Assembly: GCA_947363565.1 (NCBI GenBank)
Contig: CANAPP010000029.1
Coordinates: 1 to 36,922, forward strand
Direction of reading: 5' to 3'
DNA: 36,922 bases
From: an uncultured Lachnospiraceae bacterium
GTDB taxonomy: Bacteria; Bacillota; Clostridia; Lachnospirales; Lachnospiraceae
The position numbers were made by a program, and so were the translations under genes. This document shows, in pieces, positions 8,405 through 16,642 of the stretch. Position 1 is the stretch's first letter, and the number at the start of each line of letters is the position of its first letter. Below the pieces are notes generated by a model. That model did no database searches, was not told where the DNA came from, and saw only the letters and a list, made by a program, of their open reading frames with translations.

Positions 8405-9529
8405 ATGAAGAGACAGTCAACGAATATAGAAGTCAAAAAGAACAACAGGAATATTATCTTTCGGTACATATGCAAACACGGCGTGGTGTCCAACCCGGAT
8501 ATCTCCTATGCCGTGAAGATGAGCCTTCCCACGGTGACGCAGAACACGAAGGAGCTTATCGAGCGCGGGCTTATCGAGGAGACGGGGGAGCTTGAGTCTA
8601 CAGGGGGAAGGCGGGCGAAAGCGCTGTCTGTAGCGGCGAATGTGAGGCTGGCGGCCGGCCTTGACATCACGAAGAACCATATCGGGCTGCTGCTGACCAA
8701 TCTTACCGGAGAAATCTTAAAGTATAACCGCATTTTCTTTCCTTTTGCGGATGAAGATGCCTACTATATTACGGTAAATGAAAAGATGGAGGAGTTTCTC
8801 GACGAGGCGTGTGCAGACAGGGAGCGGCTCTTAGGGATAGGGATTTCTTTCCCGGGGATTGTTGACCTTGACAGGGAGATGGTCGTCCATTCCCATATAC
8901 TTGGAGTGGATTCTGTGCCGTTTGCGTCAATCAGCCGTTTTTTCGCCTACCCATGCTATTTTATCAATGATGCAAATGCGGGGGCATATGCGGAGGGCAT
9001 ACGCTCGGAGAGCATGGAGCGGTTTTTCTATATCTCCCTGAGCAATACCGTGGGCGGTGCGATTTTTAATGACAACGGATTGGTGCAGGGCAGCGGGTTC
9101 CGGTGCGGGGAGGTCGGGCATATGACGGTCATACCTGACGGAGAGCCCTGTTACTGCGGGAAACCGGGATGTCTGGACGCCTACTGTGCAGCGTCGTATC
9201 TGTCGGATGCCGCGGGCGGAAAGCTGGAGCAGTTTTTTGTGAGGATGAGGCAGGGAGACGGAGAATTTCGGAAACTCTGGGACAGGTATACGGATTACCT
9301 TGCTATCGCCATCAATAATATCCACATGATCCTGGACTGCGATATTATCCTGGGAGGATATGTAGGCAGTTATGTGGAGGAGCATATGCACGAAATCTGG
9401 GAAAAGGTATCGGCAAGGAGCATCTTTACAGAGGGCAGCACGTTTGTAAAGAGCTGCAAGTATAAGACGGGCGCGGCAGCTTTGGGAGCGGCATTGAGGG
9501 TGGTCGAGCTGTTTATCAAAGAGATATAG
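8405..9529 (+). CDS. ROK-family transcriptional repressor
   Basis: This is a sugar-responsive DNA-binding regulator of the NagC/XylR type. Residues ~12-60 form a winged helix ('SNPDISYAVKMSLPTVTQNTKEL'-like). The rest is a ROK sugar-kinase-like domain with 'GVGI/GIGISFPGIVD', 'NDANAGAYAE' and the ROK zinc motif 'CYCGKPGCLDAYC' after 'GEVGHMT'. I choose ATG 8405 over the upstream GTG at 8390. AGG at 8393-8395 fits its spacing, and the N-terminus then matches in length the paralogue at 23732. A terminator follows, then the sorbitol-type dehydrogenase gene with its own promoter, so local control of that gene is likely. The effector is unknown. It could also act on the shared 17-bp operator described elsewhere. 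Confidence 0.9.
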   Translation: MKRQSTNIEVKKNNRNIIFRYICKHGVVSNPDISYAVKMSLPTVTQNTKELIERGLIEETGELESTGGRRAKALSVAANVRLAAGLDITKNHIGLLLTNLTGEILKYNRIFFPFADEDAYYITVNEKMEEFLDEACADRERLLGIGISFPGIVDLDREMVVHSHILGVDSVPFASISRFFAYPCYFINDANAGAYAEGIRSESMERFFYISLSNTVGGAIFNDNGLVQGSGFRCGEVGHMTVIPDGEPCYCGKPGCLDAYCAASYLSDAAGGKLEQFFVRMRQGDGEFRKLWDRYTDYLAIAINNIHMILDCDIILGGYVGSYVEEHMHEIWEKVSARSIFTEGSTFVKSCKYKTGAAALGAALRVVELFIKEI

Positions 9530-9538
9530 ATATGATGG

Positions 9539-9566
9539 AAGGACTCTGGAAAAGGAGTCCTTTTTT
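9539..9566 (+). terminator. Intrinsic terminator after the first ROK gene
   Basis: AAGGACTC (9539-9546) pairs with GAGTCCTT (9555-9562) and is followed by a T run. Confidence 0.88.
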
Positions 9567-9660
9567 GCGGCACATAAAAAGTTGTATTGTGGATTTTGCT
9601 AAAAAAAAAACAATGTTATTGGAGACAATGACGAAATAAAAATAGAATCATTAGTTCCTG

Positions 9661-9714
9661 TTGACAAATCTATATTTGGATACTAAGATAAATACATAAT
9701 AAAATATATTAATA
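9661..9714 (+). promoter_or_regulatory. Promoter and possible operator of the sorbitol-type dehydrogenase gene
   Basis: A perfect TTGACA (9661-9666) with a 17-bp spacer leads to TAAGAT (9684-9689). Eight bases further, AATAAAATATATTAATA (9698-9714) matches 13 of 17 positions of the operator at 19104-19120, but the region is so AT-rich that chance is a real possibility. Confidence 0.55.
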
Positions 9715-9742
9715 AAGTATATTAAAAAGGAGGATATAAATC

Positions 9743-10795
9743 ATGGAAGGAACGATGAAGACAGCGGTAATGCTTGGAATCGGCAAGATGGGATTTGAGG
9801 AAAGAGAAATCCCGAAGGTTCAGGACGATGAAGTGCTGGTCAAGCTGGAATATGTGGGAATCTGCGGAAGTGACCTGCATTACTATGAGTCAGGCGCGAT
9901 TGGGGACTATGTGGTGGAGCCGCCTTTTGTCCTTGGGCATGAGCCGGGAGGCACGGTAGTTGAAGTGGGAAAGAACGTTACCCACTTAAAGGTCGGTGAC
10001 AGAGTGGCATTGGAGCCGGGAAAGACATGCGGACACTGTGAATTCTGCAAGACAGGACGTTACAATCTCTGCCCGGATGTTGTGTTCTTTGCGACGCCGC
10101 CGGTGGACGGGGTATTCCAGGAGTATGTAGCCCATGAGGCTGACCTGTGCTTTAAGCTGCCGGACAATGTAAGCACATTGGAGGGTGCTCTTATTGAGCC
10201 TTTGGCGGTAGGTTTCCACGCGGCTATGCAGGGCGGCGCAAGAGCCGGACAGACTGCAGTTGTGATGGGCGCAGGCTGCATCGGCCTGGTGACTATGATG
10301 GCGTTGAAGGCTATGGGCGTGTCAAAAGTGTATGTTGTGGATATCATGGAAAAGCGTCTGGAGAAAGCGATGGAGTTGGGCGCTGACGGGGTGATAAACG
10401 GAAAAGAGAAGGATGCGGTGGAGGAAGTGCTGCGCCTTACGGACGGCAAAGGCTGCGACCTTGCGATTGAGACGGCAGGAACAGAGTTTACGACAGTGCA
10501 GACGATACATATGACGAAAAAAGGCTCCAATATCGTGCTGGTAGGCTACAGCAAGAGCGGAGAGATGACCCTTCCGATGAGCCTGGTCCTTGATAAGGAG
10601 CTGACATTTAAGACCGTATTCCGTTACCGCCATATCTACCCGATGGCAATCGAGGCAGTAGCGGCAGGAAAGGTGAACTTAAAAGGAATCGCAACAAATA
10701 TCTTCTCGCTGGATGAAGTGCAGAAGGCTATGGATTACAGCGTGAGCAATAAGGCGGATATCGTAAAAGCGGTCATCCGCATCACGGAAGAGTAA
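9743..10795 (+). CDS. Zinc-dependent sorbitol/xylitol-type dehydrogenase (MDR family)
   Basis: This is a cytoplasmic NAD(P)-dependent oxidoreductase that interconverts a polyol and its ketose. The catalytic zinc ligands are Cys41, His66, Glu67 and Glu152 (in 'GHEPGG' and 'LIEPLAVGFHA', the latter typical of sorbitol dehydrogenases). The structural zinc cysteines are 96, 99, 102 and 110. The Rossmann motif is GAGCIG (176-181), and Asp200 at the end of beta-2 favours NAD+. The length (350) is standard. AAGGAGG at about 9727-9733 supports the ATG. It stands alone after the ROK gene, with a strong -35 promoter, and is followed by palindrome copy A. Exact substrate (sorbitol, xylitol, another polyol) cannot be decided. 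Confidence 0.9.
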   Translation: MEGTMKTAVMLGIGKMGFEEREIPKVQDDEVLVKLEYVGICGSDLHYYESGAIGDYVVEPPFVLGHEPGGTVVEVGKNVTHLKVGDRVALEPGKTCGHCEFCKTGRYNLCPDVVFFATPPVDGVFQEYVAHEADLCFKLPDNVSTLEGALIEPLAVGFHAAMQGGARAGQTAVVMGAGCIGLVTMMALKAMGVSKVYVVDIMEKRLEKAMELGADGVINGKEKDAVEEVLRLTDGKGCDLAIETAGTEFTTVQTIHMTKKGSNIVLVGYSKSGEMTLPMSLVLDKELTFKTVFRYRHIYPMAIEAVAAGKVNLKGIATNIFSLDEVQKAMDYSVSNKADIVKAVIRITEE

Positions 10796-10808
10796 AGGTA
10801 TCTTTATG

Positions 10809-11019
10809 TTAGGCGATTGTGAAACTTAGGTGTTAACCGGGGGTCATTGTACAGCTCGTATATTCCAACACAGACACGCTCTCGCTCCAAGTTTATCGTA
10901 GCGGTACATAAGCCGCCAAAATACGGCGGCTAAGTACCGACGATAAACTAAGGTCTGCTTATGGGATAAACAAGCTGCACAATTCGGCATTGGCAAATCC
11001 GAGTTTTGCAATCGCCTAA
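10809..11019. repeat. ~200-nt imperfect palindrome, copy A
   Basis: The whole element folds on itself. The outer stem is 10809-10826 with 11002-11019. A middle stem around 10846-10865 pairs with 10964-10985. An inner stem (10890-10899 with 10940-10949) and an apical stem (AGCCGCC 10911-10917 with GGCGGCT 10925-10931) complete it. A second copy in the same orientation is at 15315-15515. Several paired positions differ together between the copies (T10896-A10943 against C-G; C10914-G10928 against T-A; G10815-C11013 against A-T). Copy A has more mismatches in its middle stem than copy B. It could be a structured RNA or a non-autonomous mobile palindrome. Confidence 0.85.
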
Positions 11020-11057
11020 TCTTTATGTAATTGAAAGGCTTTCTGTCTGAGGGAAGA

Positions 11058-11927
11058 TTACTTCCAATCCAGCATATAGCGTTGGAAGGTAACGGCATCC
11101 TGTGCGTCTTTGTCTAGCTGTGATTCTGTTGCGCCCCGGCTTAGGTCGTGCCAGATGTGGATGTCTCTTCCTACCTGTCCGCCCATGGCTACGAAAGGCT
11201 CCATGACAACGGTGCCGTCGTAACGGATATCCCGGAGAGCCTCGCCAATCTCACGCCACGGGGTCCGCCCTTTGCCCGGAACCATGCGGTTGCATTCTCC
11301 TGTGTGGAAATGGCCCAGGAGATTTCCGGCGGTGCGGATGGCATCGGCGATGCTTGTTTCTTCGATATTCATATGGAATGTGTCTAACATTACTTTTACA
11401 TTGTCCTGTCCGACTTCTGTTACAAATGCCACACCTTCCTCTGCGGTATTCAGGATGTGGTTTTCGAACCGGTTCAGCACTTCCATCCCTAAGTTAATGT
11501 CATACTGTTTTGCGATAGGGGCAAGGGTCTGCATACCCTCCACGCTCCGTTTCCAGTCTTCTGCCTTGTCGATGTCGTCAAACTCCACAGGCCAGTAAGA
11601 ATAGAGGGCGCCGCCGATCAGGTGGATGCCGAGCTGTGCCATCACGTCAAACAGGCGTTTGTACCACTCGACAGCGCCTTTTACAACTGCCGGGTCGGAA
11701 GATGCCATATTGTGGTCGCTGGTAGGGCCGTAGCCTGCCGTAAGTTCAATCCCGTTTTTCTCGGCACATGCCTTTAATGACCGAATCTGTGCGGGAGTGT
11801 AATCCGGGAGGGGAGCGGCGCCCAATTCAAGGATATCAAAACCCAGGCGAGCCACTTTTTCTACATAGTACTCGTAGTCTGCCGCCCACTCTTTTTCCCA
11901 GTATGCGTAGTAAATGCCATGTTTCAT
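11058..11927 (-). CDS. D-allulose (psicose)/D-tagatose 3-epimerase
   Basis: This enzyme interconverts ketohexoses at C3, for example D-fructose with D-allulose or D-tagatose with D-sorbose. The 289-residue TIM barrel opens with MKHGIYYAYWEKEW, which closely resembles clostridial D-psicose 3-epimerases. The four metal ligands expected from that family are present: Glu149, Asp182, His208 and Glu243. The motifs 'LIGGALYSYWP' and 'HTGECNR' are also conserved. An open frame extends 23 codons upstream, but an AGGAGG site at 11934-11939 fixes the start at 11927. It lies 75 bases downstream of the DUF5107-TPR gene and has its own strong promoter and operator (11942-11996). D-tagatose epimerase activity would connect it with the tagatose-phosphate genes at 31-36 kb (inference). 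Confidence 0.93.
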   Translation of the reverse strand: MKHGIYYAYWEKEWAADYEYYVEKVARLGFDILELGAAPLPDYTPAQIRSLKACAEKNGIELTAGYGPTSDHNMASSDPAVVKGAVEWYKRLFDVMAQLGIHLIGGALYSYWPVEFDDIDKAEDWKRSVEGMQTLAPIAKQYDINLGMEVLNRFENHILNTAEEGVAFVTEVGQDNVKVMLDTFHMNIEETSIADAIRTAGNLLGHFHTGECNRMVPGKGRTPWREIGEALRDIRYDGTVVMEPFVAMGGQVGRDIHIWHDLSRGATESQLDKDAQDAVTFQRYMLDWK

Positions 11928-11941
11928 AGTTAAACCTCCTT

Positions 11942-11958
11942 TATAAAAGCGTTTTATA
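11942..11958 (-). promoter_or_regulatory. 17-bp palindromic operator at the epimerase promoter
   Basis: TATAAAAGCGTTTTATA is a perfect 7-3-7 palindrome, 9 bases downstream of the -10 box and between it and the ribosome site. Very similar 17-mers occur at 19104-19120 and 24975-24991 in the same promoter-relative place, so a common repressor is likely. Confidence 0.7.
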
Positions 11959-11967
11959 TATAGATTT

Positions 11968-11996
11968 ATTATAACACCGTTTTCTGCGGTTGCCAA
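11968..11996 (-). promoter_or_regulatory. Sigma-A promoter of the epimerase gene
   Basis: On the minus strand TTGGCA (11996-11991), a 17-bp spacer and a perfect TATAAT (11973-11968) lie in the short gap after the DUF5107-TPR gene. The epimerase can therefore be expressed apart from that gene. Confidence 0.8.
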
Positions 11997-12002
11997 GATG
12001 TT

Positions 12003-15000
12003 TTATAAGTGTTCCAACAGGATGAAATGCCGGATTGCGCCCTGATGATCGGGAACGGTTAAAAGAATCTCCTGCAATTTTTCTCTTGCTTTTCCGTATT
12101 CACCGAGACCAAGGTATCCAAGAGCCGTAAGGTACCGGCAGTAGGCAGTGTTCCTGTCCTGGATTCCGGTGGGGAATACCTCGATTTCGGGGAGGGATAC
12201 GGCGAAGTAATCGTACCCTGCTTTGTCAAATATATGTTTTTGCCCGAAAGACAAAAGCTGGTGAAAGTATTTGCGGGCGGCAGCGGTGTTTCCAAGCTTT
12301 TCATTGGCGAATCCCTGATAAAGGATGGTATCGGAGGGCTGGTCGTTGTAGTAGAGGACGCTGCCCGGCTCGTCAAGCCCGGTTGACGCTTTCAGGAAAT
12401 ATTCTTTTGCTTTGCTCTTATTGCCGATGGCCTCATAGATTTCGCCGAGATAATAATCGGCAATCGTATCCTGCACATTGGGGAGTTTCCCTTCTCCAAG
12501 GCAATCCGGGTATGTTTTTGACTGTGTGAGGAGCTTTGCCGCCTCGTCATAGCGTTTTTCCTTTTGCAGGGAGACTGCCCTTTGGGTCAGCGCATAGCGG
12601 TATTGTGCGCTGACTTTCCCCTCGCCGCCCTCCCAGGGATGGAAACGGTGCGCCAGCAGGCATTCGAGTGCTTTTTCGTACTGCCCGGTGCTGTTGAGCA
12701 GCGTGATATACTCAATATACAAAGCATCCCGTTCTCTGACAAGATTTTGGTTCGCCTCTAAGAGGGAGAGGCGTTCGCTCAGCGGATACCCGGCTTTGGA
12801 GCACAGCTGGTCGTACTCCAGCAGGAAACGGGAATCCCGAGACTCCAGCTCAAAAGCTTTCCGCATAGAAACGAGCGCTTTTTTCACGTCCTTTTCATTG
12901 TTGTAATATGCGATGGCAAGGTTCCGGTGAGCCATTGCAAATCCCGGCTCCTGTGATACGGCGGTTTCCCAGTGGGCGGCTGCCTCCGATTTCTGTTTCT
13001 TGTCGTAGAGAAGGCAGCCCAGATAATAGTGGGCGCGGGGGGCATGATCCGACAGGCGGATAACGCTTTTTAGTATCGGGATTTCTTCCGTGCGGTTCGG
13101 GAAACAGTACGCGTAATCCCTCGATTCGCCCTGCAGGTACATTTCGGCGGCTTTCTGGCAGTCGCCTTTTAACGCATATACATAGCCCTGGTAGTAGGAG
13201 ACCATGGGGGAGGAGTCCGTACATGCCGACAGGATGTCCAGCGCATTGTTGTAAAACCCTGCCTTGATGTAATCCAGGGAAATTTCAAGATAATTGTGTG
13301 CCGGCTCTCTCATGGCATGTTTCCACTCTGCCAGGTTTCCCGAAGAGAGGGCGGACTCGTAGCGGATGCCCATATCTAACGGGTCGATTTCCCGGCTTTC
13401 AAAAAGAAAGCCTTCGCGGTTTTCTCCTAACGTTCTGAGGATGGCGGCTTTCAATGTCCGGGCCTTCATGTTATGCCAGTTGCGGATTAAAGACTGGCCG
13501 GCAAAATCCAGGGCGGCTTTATATTCCCCGCGCTTACAGGAGAGACAGGCGAGCCAGTAGTATCCGCTGCTCTGGGTCTCGTAGCTCCAGGTCGCTTTGT
13601 AGAAGGCATCGTAAGCCTCGCTGTCCTTTCCGAGCATCGCAAGGGCGAGGCCAAGGTTATAGTAACATTCGCCGTGATAAGGGTTGGGATTTTTCCATGT
13701 CTGTTTTTCAATCGCCTTTTTAAAATGCCGGATGCTCTCTTCAAATTTTCCCCGGCGGTACAAAAGCAACCCGTAACCGTTGTTCAGACGGATGTCGTCC
13801 GGGTTCCGTCTCAGGCCCTCCAGGTAATAGTCGTCCGGAGAGAAGGTTGCATGGCGGTACTGCTCCAGATGGAGTGCGGCGAGGAAAAGTTCTTCCGTGG
13901 ATTTGAGTTTCCCGGGAGAAAGCAGCGCCTCGGCAGGCTCCGGCGTCGGTTCCGGCTTTTCTTTGACCTCCGTGTAGGAGACAAGAAGGTTGCCGTAGCT
14001 ATCCTCGGCTGATATGGTGCATCCTTCCAAAGTGAAGATGCCGGGGGCAATATCAAATGCCGCATCGTATGCCCTTTCGGGAGAAAGCTGCGTACAGTCC
14101 GAAAAAAGCGTCTCCCCGTTTTTCGTAAGCCGGATGCGCGCGTTGTCGAATACGCCTGTTGCGTACACTTTGAGAAGGCATTTGCCGTTAAAAAGCTCTA
14201 TATTTACAGCGGCGTCTTTTGTGGCGTTTTTTACGCGCCCTACATGCTTATAAGGCATGAAATGCTGGGTAAATGTCTTCTCCTCGTGGGGTTTTAGCCA
14301 TGTAAAATCCGGCTGGTTGTCGGTGAAGACCCCGGTCATCAATTCGATATACGGGCCGTCTGTCTCGGTAAGGTTTTTATCCCACGCCTGTCCGAAGTCG
14401 CTGTTTCCCCATGTCCACTGCTTTTTGCCGGGGGAGATGTGGTGGTCCGCCACATGGAGAAGTCCGGCGTCCTTTTTTTCGTCGAAGTTACCGATAAAAT
14501 CATACTCGGAGCTTGCCGCCATATAGGAAGTGGGAACCTTGACATTGCGGTAGCAGGAGATGTCGATGCCTTCGGAATAGTCGTACTTGTAGTATTCTCC
14601 GGTTGCGATGGGAAATGTGGACACGGCGCGTTTCCCGTGGTCCATGACCGCGTGTACATCCGGCGGGAATACAGAGTAAGTATAGTCGTTTACCGGAACG
14701 GCAGGGTTCGCCCACCAGAGGAAAGTCTGAGGGGTATCTGTCCGGTTGTAGAGCTGTCCTTTAATCTCGATATATGCCTTGCCAGGATAGAGGGTAAAAG
14801 CCGCCATCCCCTTTGTGCCGTACATTTTGTCAATCTCGCTGACAAATACCGTCGAGGAGCCGTCCTCATTTTCCTGCCAGCAAAAGTCAACCGGGGAGTA
14901 AGTGGAAGGGCGGTGGTGCTGGGGCCAGTTGAATTCGATGCCGCCGGAAATCCACGGCCCGGTGAGCCCTACAAGGGCGGGCTTTATGACGTGGTTGTAG

Positions 15001-15281
15001 TATACGGCGTCGTAATGGTTGGTCTTGTCAAGCATCCGCTGGATCCGTCCGCCGAGCTCAGGCAGTATCATGACCAGCAGATAATCATTTTCGAGATAGA
15101 CGGCGCGGTATGCTGCGTCCTCTTTCGTGTCGGATATTTTTTCCGTTACCGGAAGAGGGTACACTTTTCCGGTGCTGCCCTGATAAGCTCTGTTCTCAAG
15201 AAAAAGAGGGGCTTTTTCCGGTGCGGCAGGCCTGTAAGTCGGGATGGTGACAGTCTCTTCCCATACATGTACTTTGTTCAT
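12003..15281 (-). CDS. DUF5107 and tetratricopeptide-repeat protein
   Basis: This is a 1092-residue protein with no signal peptide or membrane segment, so probably cytoplasmic. Residues ~1-380 match the DUF5107 type, with 'MILPELGGRIQRMLDK', 'GPWISGGIEFNWPQHHRPS' and 'WWANPAVPV'. The 'PELGGRI' motif resembles galactose-mutarotase-like folds, so carbohydrate binding is plausible (inference). From residue ~440 to the end there are many tetratricopeptide repeats, for example 'NNGYGLLLYRRGKFEESIRHF' and 'YYNLGLALAMLGKDSEAYDAF'. The start is the ATG at 15281 preceded by GGAAAGGAGA. An open frame extends 32 codons further, into palindrome copy B, and is not credible as coding. The epimerase gene follows 75 bases downstream on the same strand. 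Function is unknown; the pairing suggests a role in rare-sugar use. Confidence 0.88.
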   Translation of the reverse strand: MNKVHVWEETVTIPTYRPAAPEKAPLFLENRAYQGSTGKVYPLPVTEKISDTKEDAAYRAVYLENDYLLVMILPELGGRIQRMLDKTNHYDAVYYNHVIKPALVGLTGPWISGGIEFNWPQHHRPSTYSPVDFCWQENEDGSSTVFVSEIDKMYGTKGMAAFTLYPGKAYIEIKGQLYNRTDTPQTFLWWANPAVPVNDYTYSVFPPDVHAVMDHGKRAVSTFPIATGEYYKYDYSEGIDISCYRNVKVPTSYMAASSEYDFIGNFDEKKDAGLLHVADHHISPGKKQWTWGNSDFGQAWDKNLTETDGPYIELMTGVFTDNQPDFTWLKPHEEKTFTQHFMPYKHVGRVKNATKDAAVNIELFNGKCLLKVYATGVFDNARIRLTKNGETLFSDCTQLSPERAYDAAFDIAPGIFTLEGCTISAEDSYGNLLVSYTEVKEKPEPTPEPAEALLSPGKLKSTEELFLAALHLEQYRHATFSPDDYYLEGLRRNPDDIRLNNGYGLLLYRRGKFEESIRHFKKAIEKQTWKNPNPYHGECYYNLGLALAMLGKDSEAYDAFYKATWSYETQSSGYYWLACLSCKRGEYKAALDFAGQSLIRNWHNMKARTLKAAILRTLGENREGFLFESREIDPLDMGIRYESALSSGNLAEWKHAMREPAHNYLEISLDYIKAGFYNNALDILSACTDSSPMVSYYQGYVYALKGDCQKAAEMYLQGESRDYAYCFPNRTEEIPILKSVIRLSDHAPRAHYYLGCLLYDKKQKSEAAAHWETAVSQEPGFAMAHRNLAIAYYNNEKDVKKALVSMRKAFELESRDSRFLLEYDQLCSKAGYPLSERLSLLEANQNLVRERDALYIEYITLLNSTGQYEKALECLLAHRFHPWEGGEGKVSAQYRYALTQRAVSLQKEKRYDEAAKLLTQSKTYPDCLGEGKLPNVQDTIADYYLGEIYEAIGNKSKAKEYFLKASTGLDEPGSVLYYNDQPSDTILYQGFANEKLGNTAAARKYFHQLLSFGQKHIFDKAGYDYFAVSLPEIEVFPTGIQDRNTAYCRYLTALGYLGLGEYGKAREKLQEILLTVPDHQGAIRHFILLEHL

Positions 15282-15314
15282 AAAATCTTCTCCTTTCCTT
15301 CCCCGCACATGCCA

Positions 15315-15515
15315 GCAATTGTGAAACTTAAGGTTAACCGGGGTCATTGTGCAGCTTGTATATTCCAACACAGACACGCTTTTGCTCCAAGTTTACCGTA
15401 GCGGTACATAAGCTGCCAAAATACGGCAGCTAAGTGCCGACGGTAAACTAAGGTCTGCTTATGGAATATACAAGCTGCACAATTCGGTGCCGGCAAATTA
15501 GAGTTTCGCAATTGT
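15315..15515. repeat. ~200-nt imperfect palindrome, copy B
   Basis: This is the second copy of the element at 10809-11019, same orientation. It lies in the 369-base gap (15282-15650) between the divergent DUF5107-TPR and AraC genes. The outer stem is 15316-15328 with 15502-15514 (one G-T wobble). The middle stem CAGCTTGTATATTCC (15352-15366) pairs perfectly with GGAATATACAAGCTG (15463-15477). The inner stem AGTTTACCGT (15390-15399) pairs with ACGGTAAACT (15440-15449), and the apical stem is 15411-15417 with 15425-15431. I see no clear promoter for the minus-strand gene between copy B and its start, so copy B may lie within that gene's leader. Bases 15516-15650 hold only weak -10-like AT boxes. 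Confidence 0.87.
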
Positions 15516-15650
15516 CTGCCGTGGGTTTCTGGCTTAAGGATATCATGCCGGTACGGCACGGAAAATGGCATATAACATAAAAAGATGGACGATATTCTTT
15601 TTCGGTGCTATATTGGATATCATAGAAAAGACGGTCAGGAGGTGTCCGGG

Positions 15651-16538
15651 ATGGAGGATATATCAGGAAAAGAGGAAGGATTTAAGGATGAAAAGCATGT
15701 GATCATCCCGACGGAATCATTTGCGGAATATATAGGACATCCGCTCATAAGGTCGATGTACCTGACGGATGTGGGATTTTTCCCGAAGGCGCGCTCCCAC
15801 TACAAGGAGCGGGAAGAGGGGGCGGACCAGTATATCCTCATCTACTGCACCGACGGGAGCGGGGTCATAGAAGTGGACGGGCAGAAATATGTACTTGGGT
15901 GCTCGGACGCTTTCTGCATCCCGAGAGGCGCAAAGCACAGGTACTATGCAGACAGTGAAAATCCATGGAGTATATTGTGGGTGCATTTTAAGGGGGAGAA
16001 TATCAGGTATTTCCCTGTGGAAGAAAAGCGTCTTGTCCATATGAATTCCCGGCACAGCGATAACCGGATGATGGTATTGTTCAATCTGCTGTTCCGGGTG
16101 CTGGAAAAGAATTACACCCTCGGGAACTTTATCTACATCTCCCAGGTGCTGTCGCTTATTTTGTCCGAAATCTATTTCCGGGAGAAATTTGACGAGAGTA
16201 CGATGCAGGACCGCCATGTGACGATGGTGATACGGTTCATGTACCAGAATCTTGACAAAAACCTTTCGCTGCAGCAGATTGCGGATGAAGTGAGATTGTC
16301 CAAGAGCTACTTGAATGCGGTGTTTAAGTCGCAGACAGGAAGAGCGCCGGTAGAGTTTTTTATCCATCTTAAGATGAAGGAGGCGTGTAAGCTCTTAAAA
16401 TCTACGGATCTTTATATCTATGAGGTGAGCGCACGGCTTGGATATGAGGACCAGTATTATTTTTCCAGGATATTCAAAAAGGCTGTCGGCATGTCTCCCA
16501 GGGATTACAAAGACGGGGATTATTTTTATTGTGAGTAA
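15651..16538 (+). CDS. AraC-family transcriptional regulator
   Basis: Residues ~20-130 form the cupin-like effector domain ('YILIYCTDGSGVIEVDGQKY', 'FCIPRGAKHRYYAD', 'WVHFKG'). Residues ~190-290 hold the double helix-turn-helix, with 'LSLQQIADEVRLSKSYLNAVFKS' type and 'RLGYEDQYYFSRIFKKAVGMSP' type segments. The start at 15651 has AGGAGG at 15637-15642; an open frame extends upstream to 15585 but lacks a ribosome site there. The length (295) is typical. It precedes a zinc dehydrogenase and an M24-like gene on the same strand, and the DUF5107 unit is divergent across palindrome copy B. Control of one or both neighbours is likely; the ligand is unknown. Confidence 0.9.
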   Translation: MEDISGKEEGFKDEKHVIIPTESFAEYIGHPLIRSMYLTDVGFFPKARSHYKEREEGADQYILIYCTDGSGVIEVDGQKYVLGCSDAFCIPRGAKHRYYADSENPWSILWVHFKGENIRYFPVEEKRLVHMNSRHSDNRMMVLFNLLFRVLEKNYTLGNFIYISQVLSLILSEIYFREKFDESTMQDRHVTMVIRFMYQNLDKNLSLQQIADEVRLSKSYLNAVFKSQTGRAPVEFFIHLKMKEACKLLKSTDLYIYEVSARLGYEDQYYFSRIFKKAVGMSPRDYKDGDYFYCE

Positions 16539-16642
16539 GATAGTCCATCAAAAGGGAAGATATGGAATTCAGGAGAGACAGAAGGCGTGATATACTCGGA
16601 ACCAGAAGACAGCAATACGCACGGAAAAAGGAGGAAAATACT

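Noticed and set aside
10844-11098. Minus-strand open frame through palindrome copy A, with a matching frame in copy B (15344-15571), both giving similar Cys-rich peptides
   Set aside because: The frames only mirror the repeat. The copies differ in ways that keep base pairing rather than codons, and there is no ribosome site or known protein family.
11928-11996. N-terminal extension of the epimerase open frame
   Set aside because: It crosses the promoter and operator, and a strong ribosome site directs the start at 11927 with a family-typical N-terminus.
15282-15377. N-terminal extension of the DUF5107-TPR frame
   Set aside because: It runs into palindrome copy B; the ATG at 15281 has a good ribosome site and begins the recognisable domain.
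14439-15401. A 320-codon + strand open frame opposite the DUF5107-TPR gene
   Set aside because: It is antisense to a clear protein family, has no family match by eye and is a codon-bias shadow.
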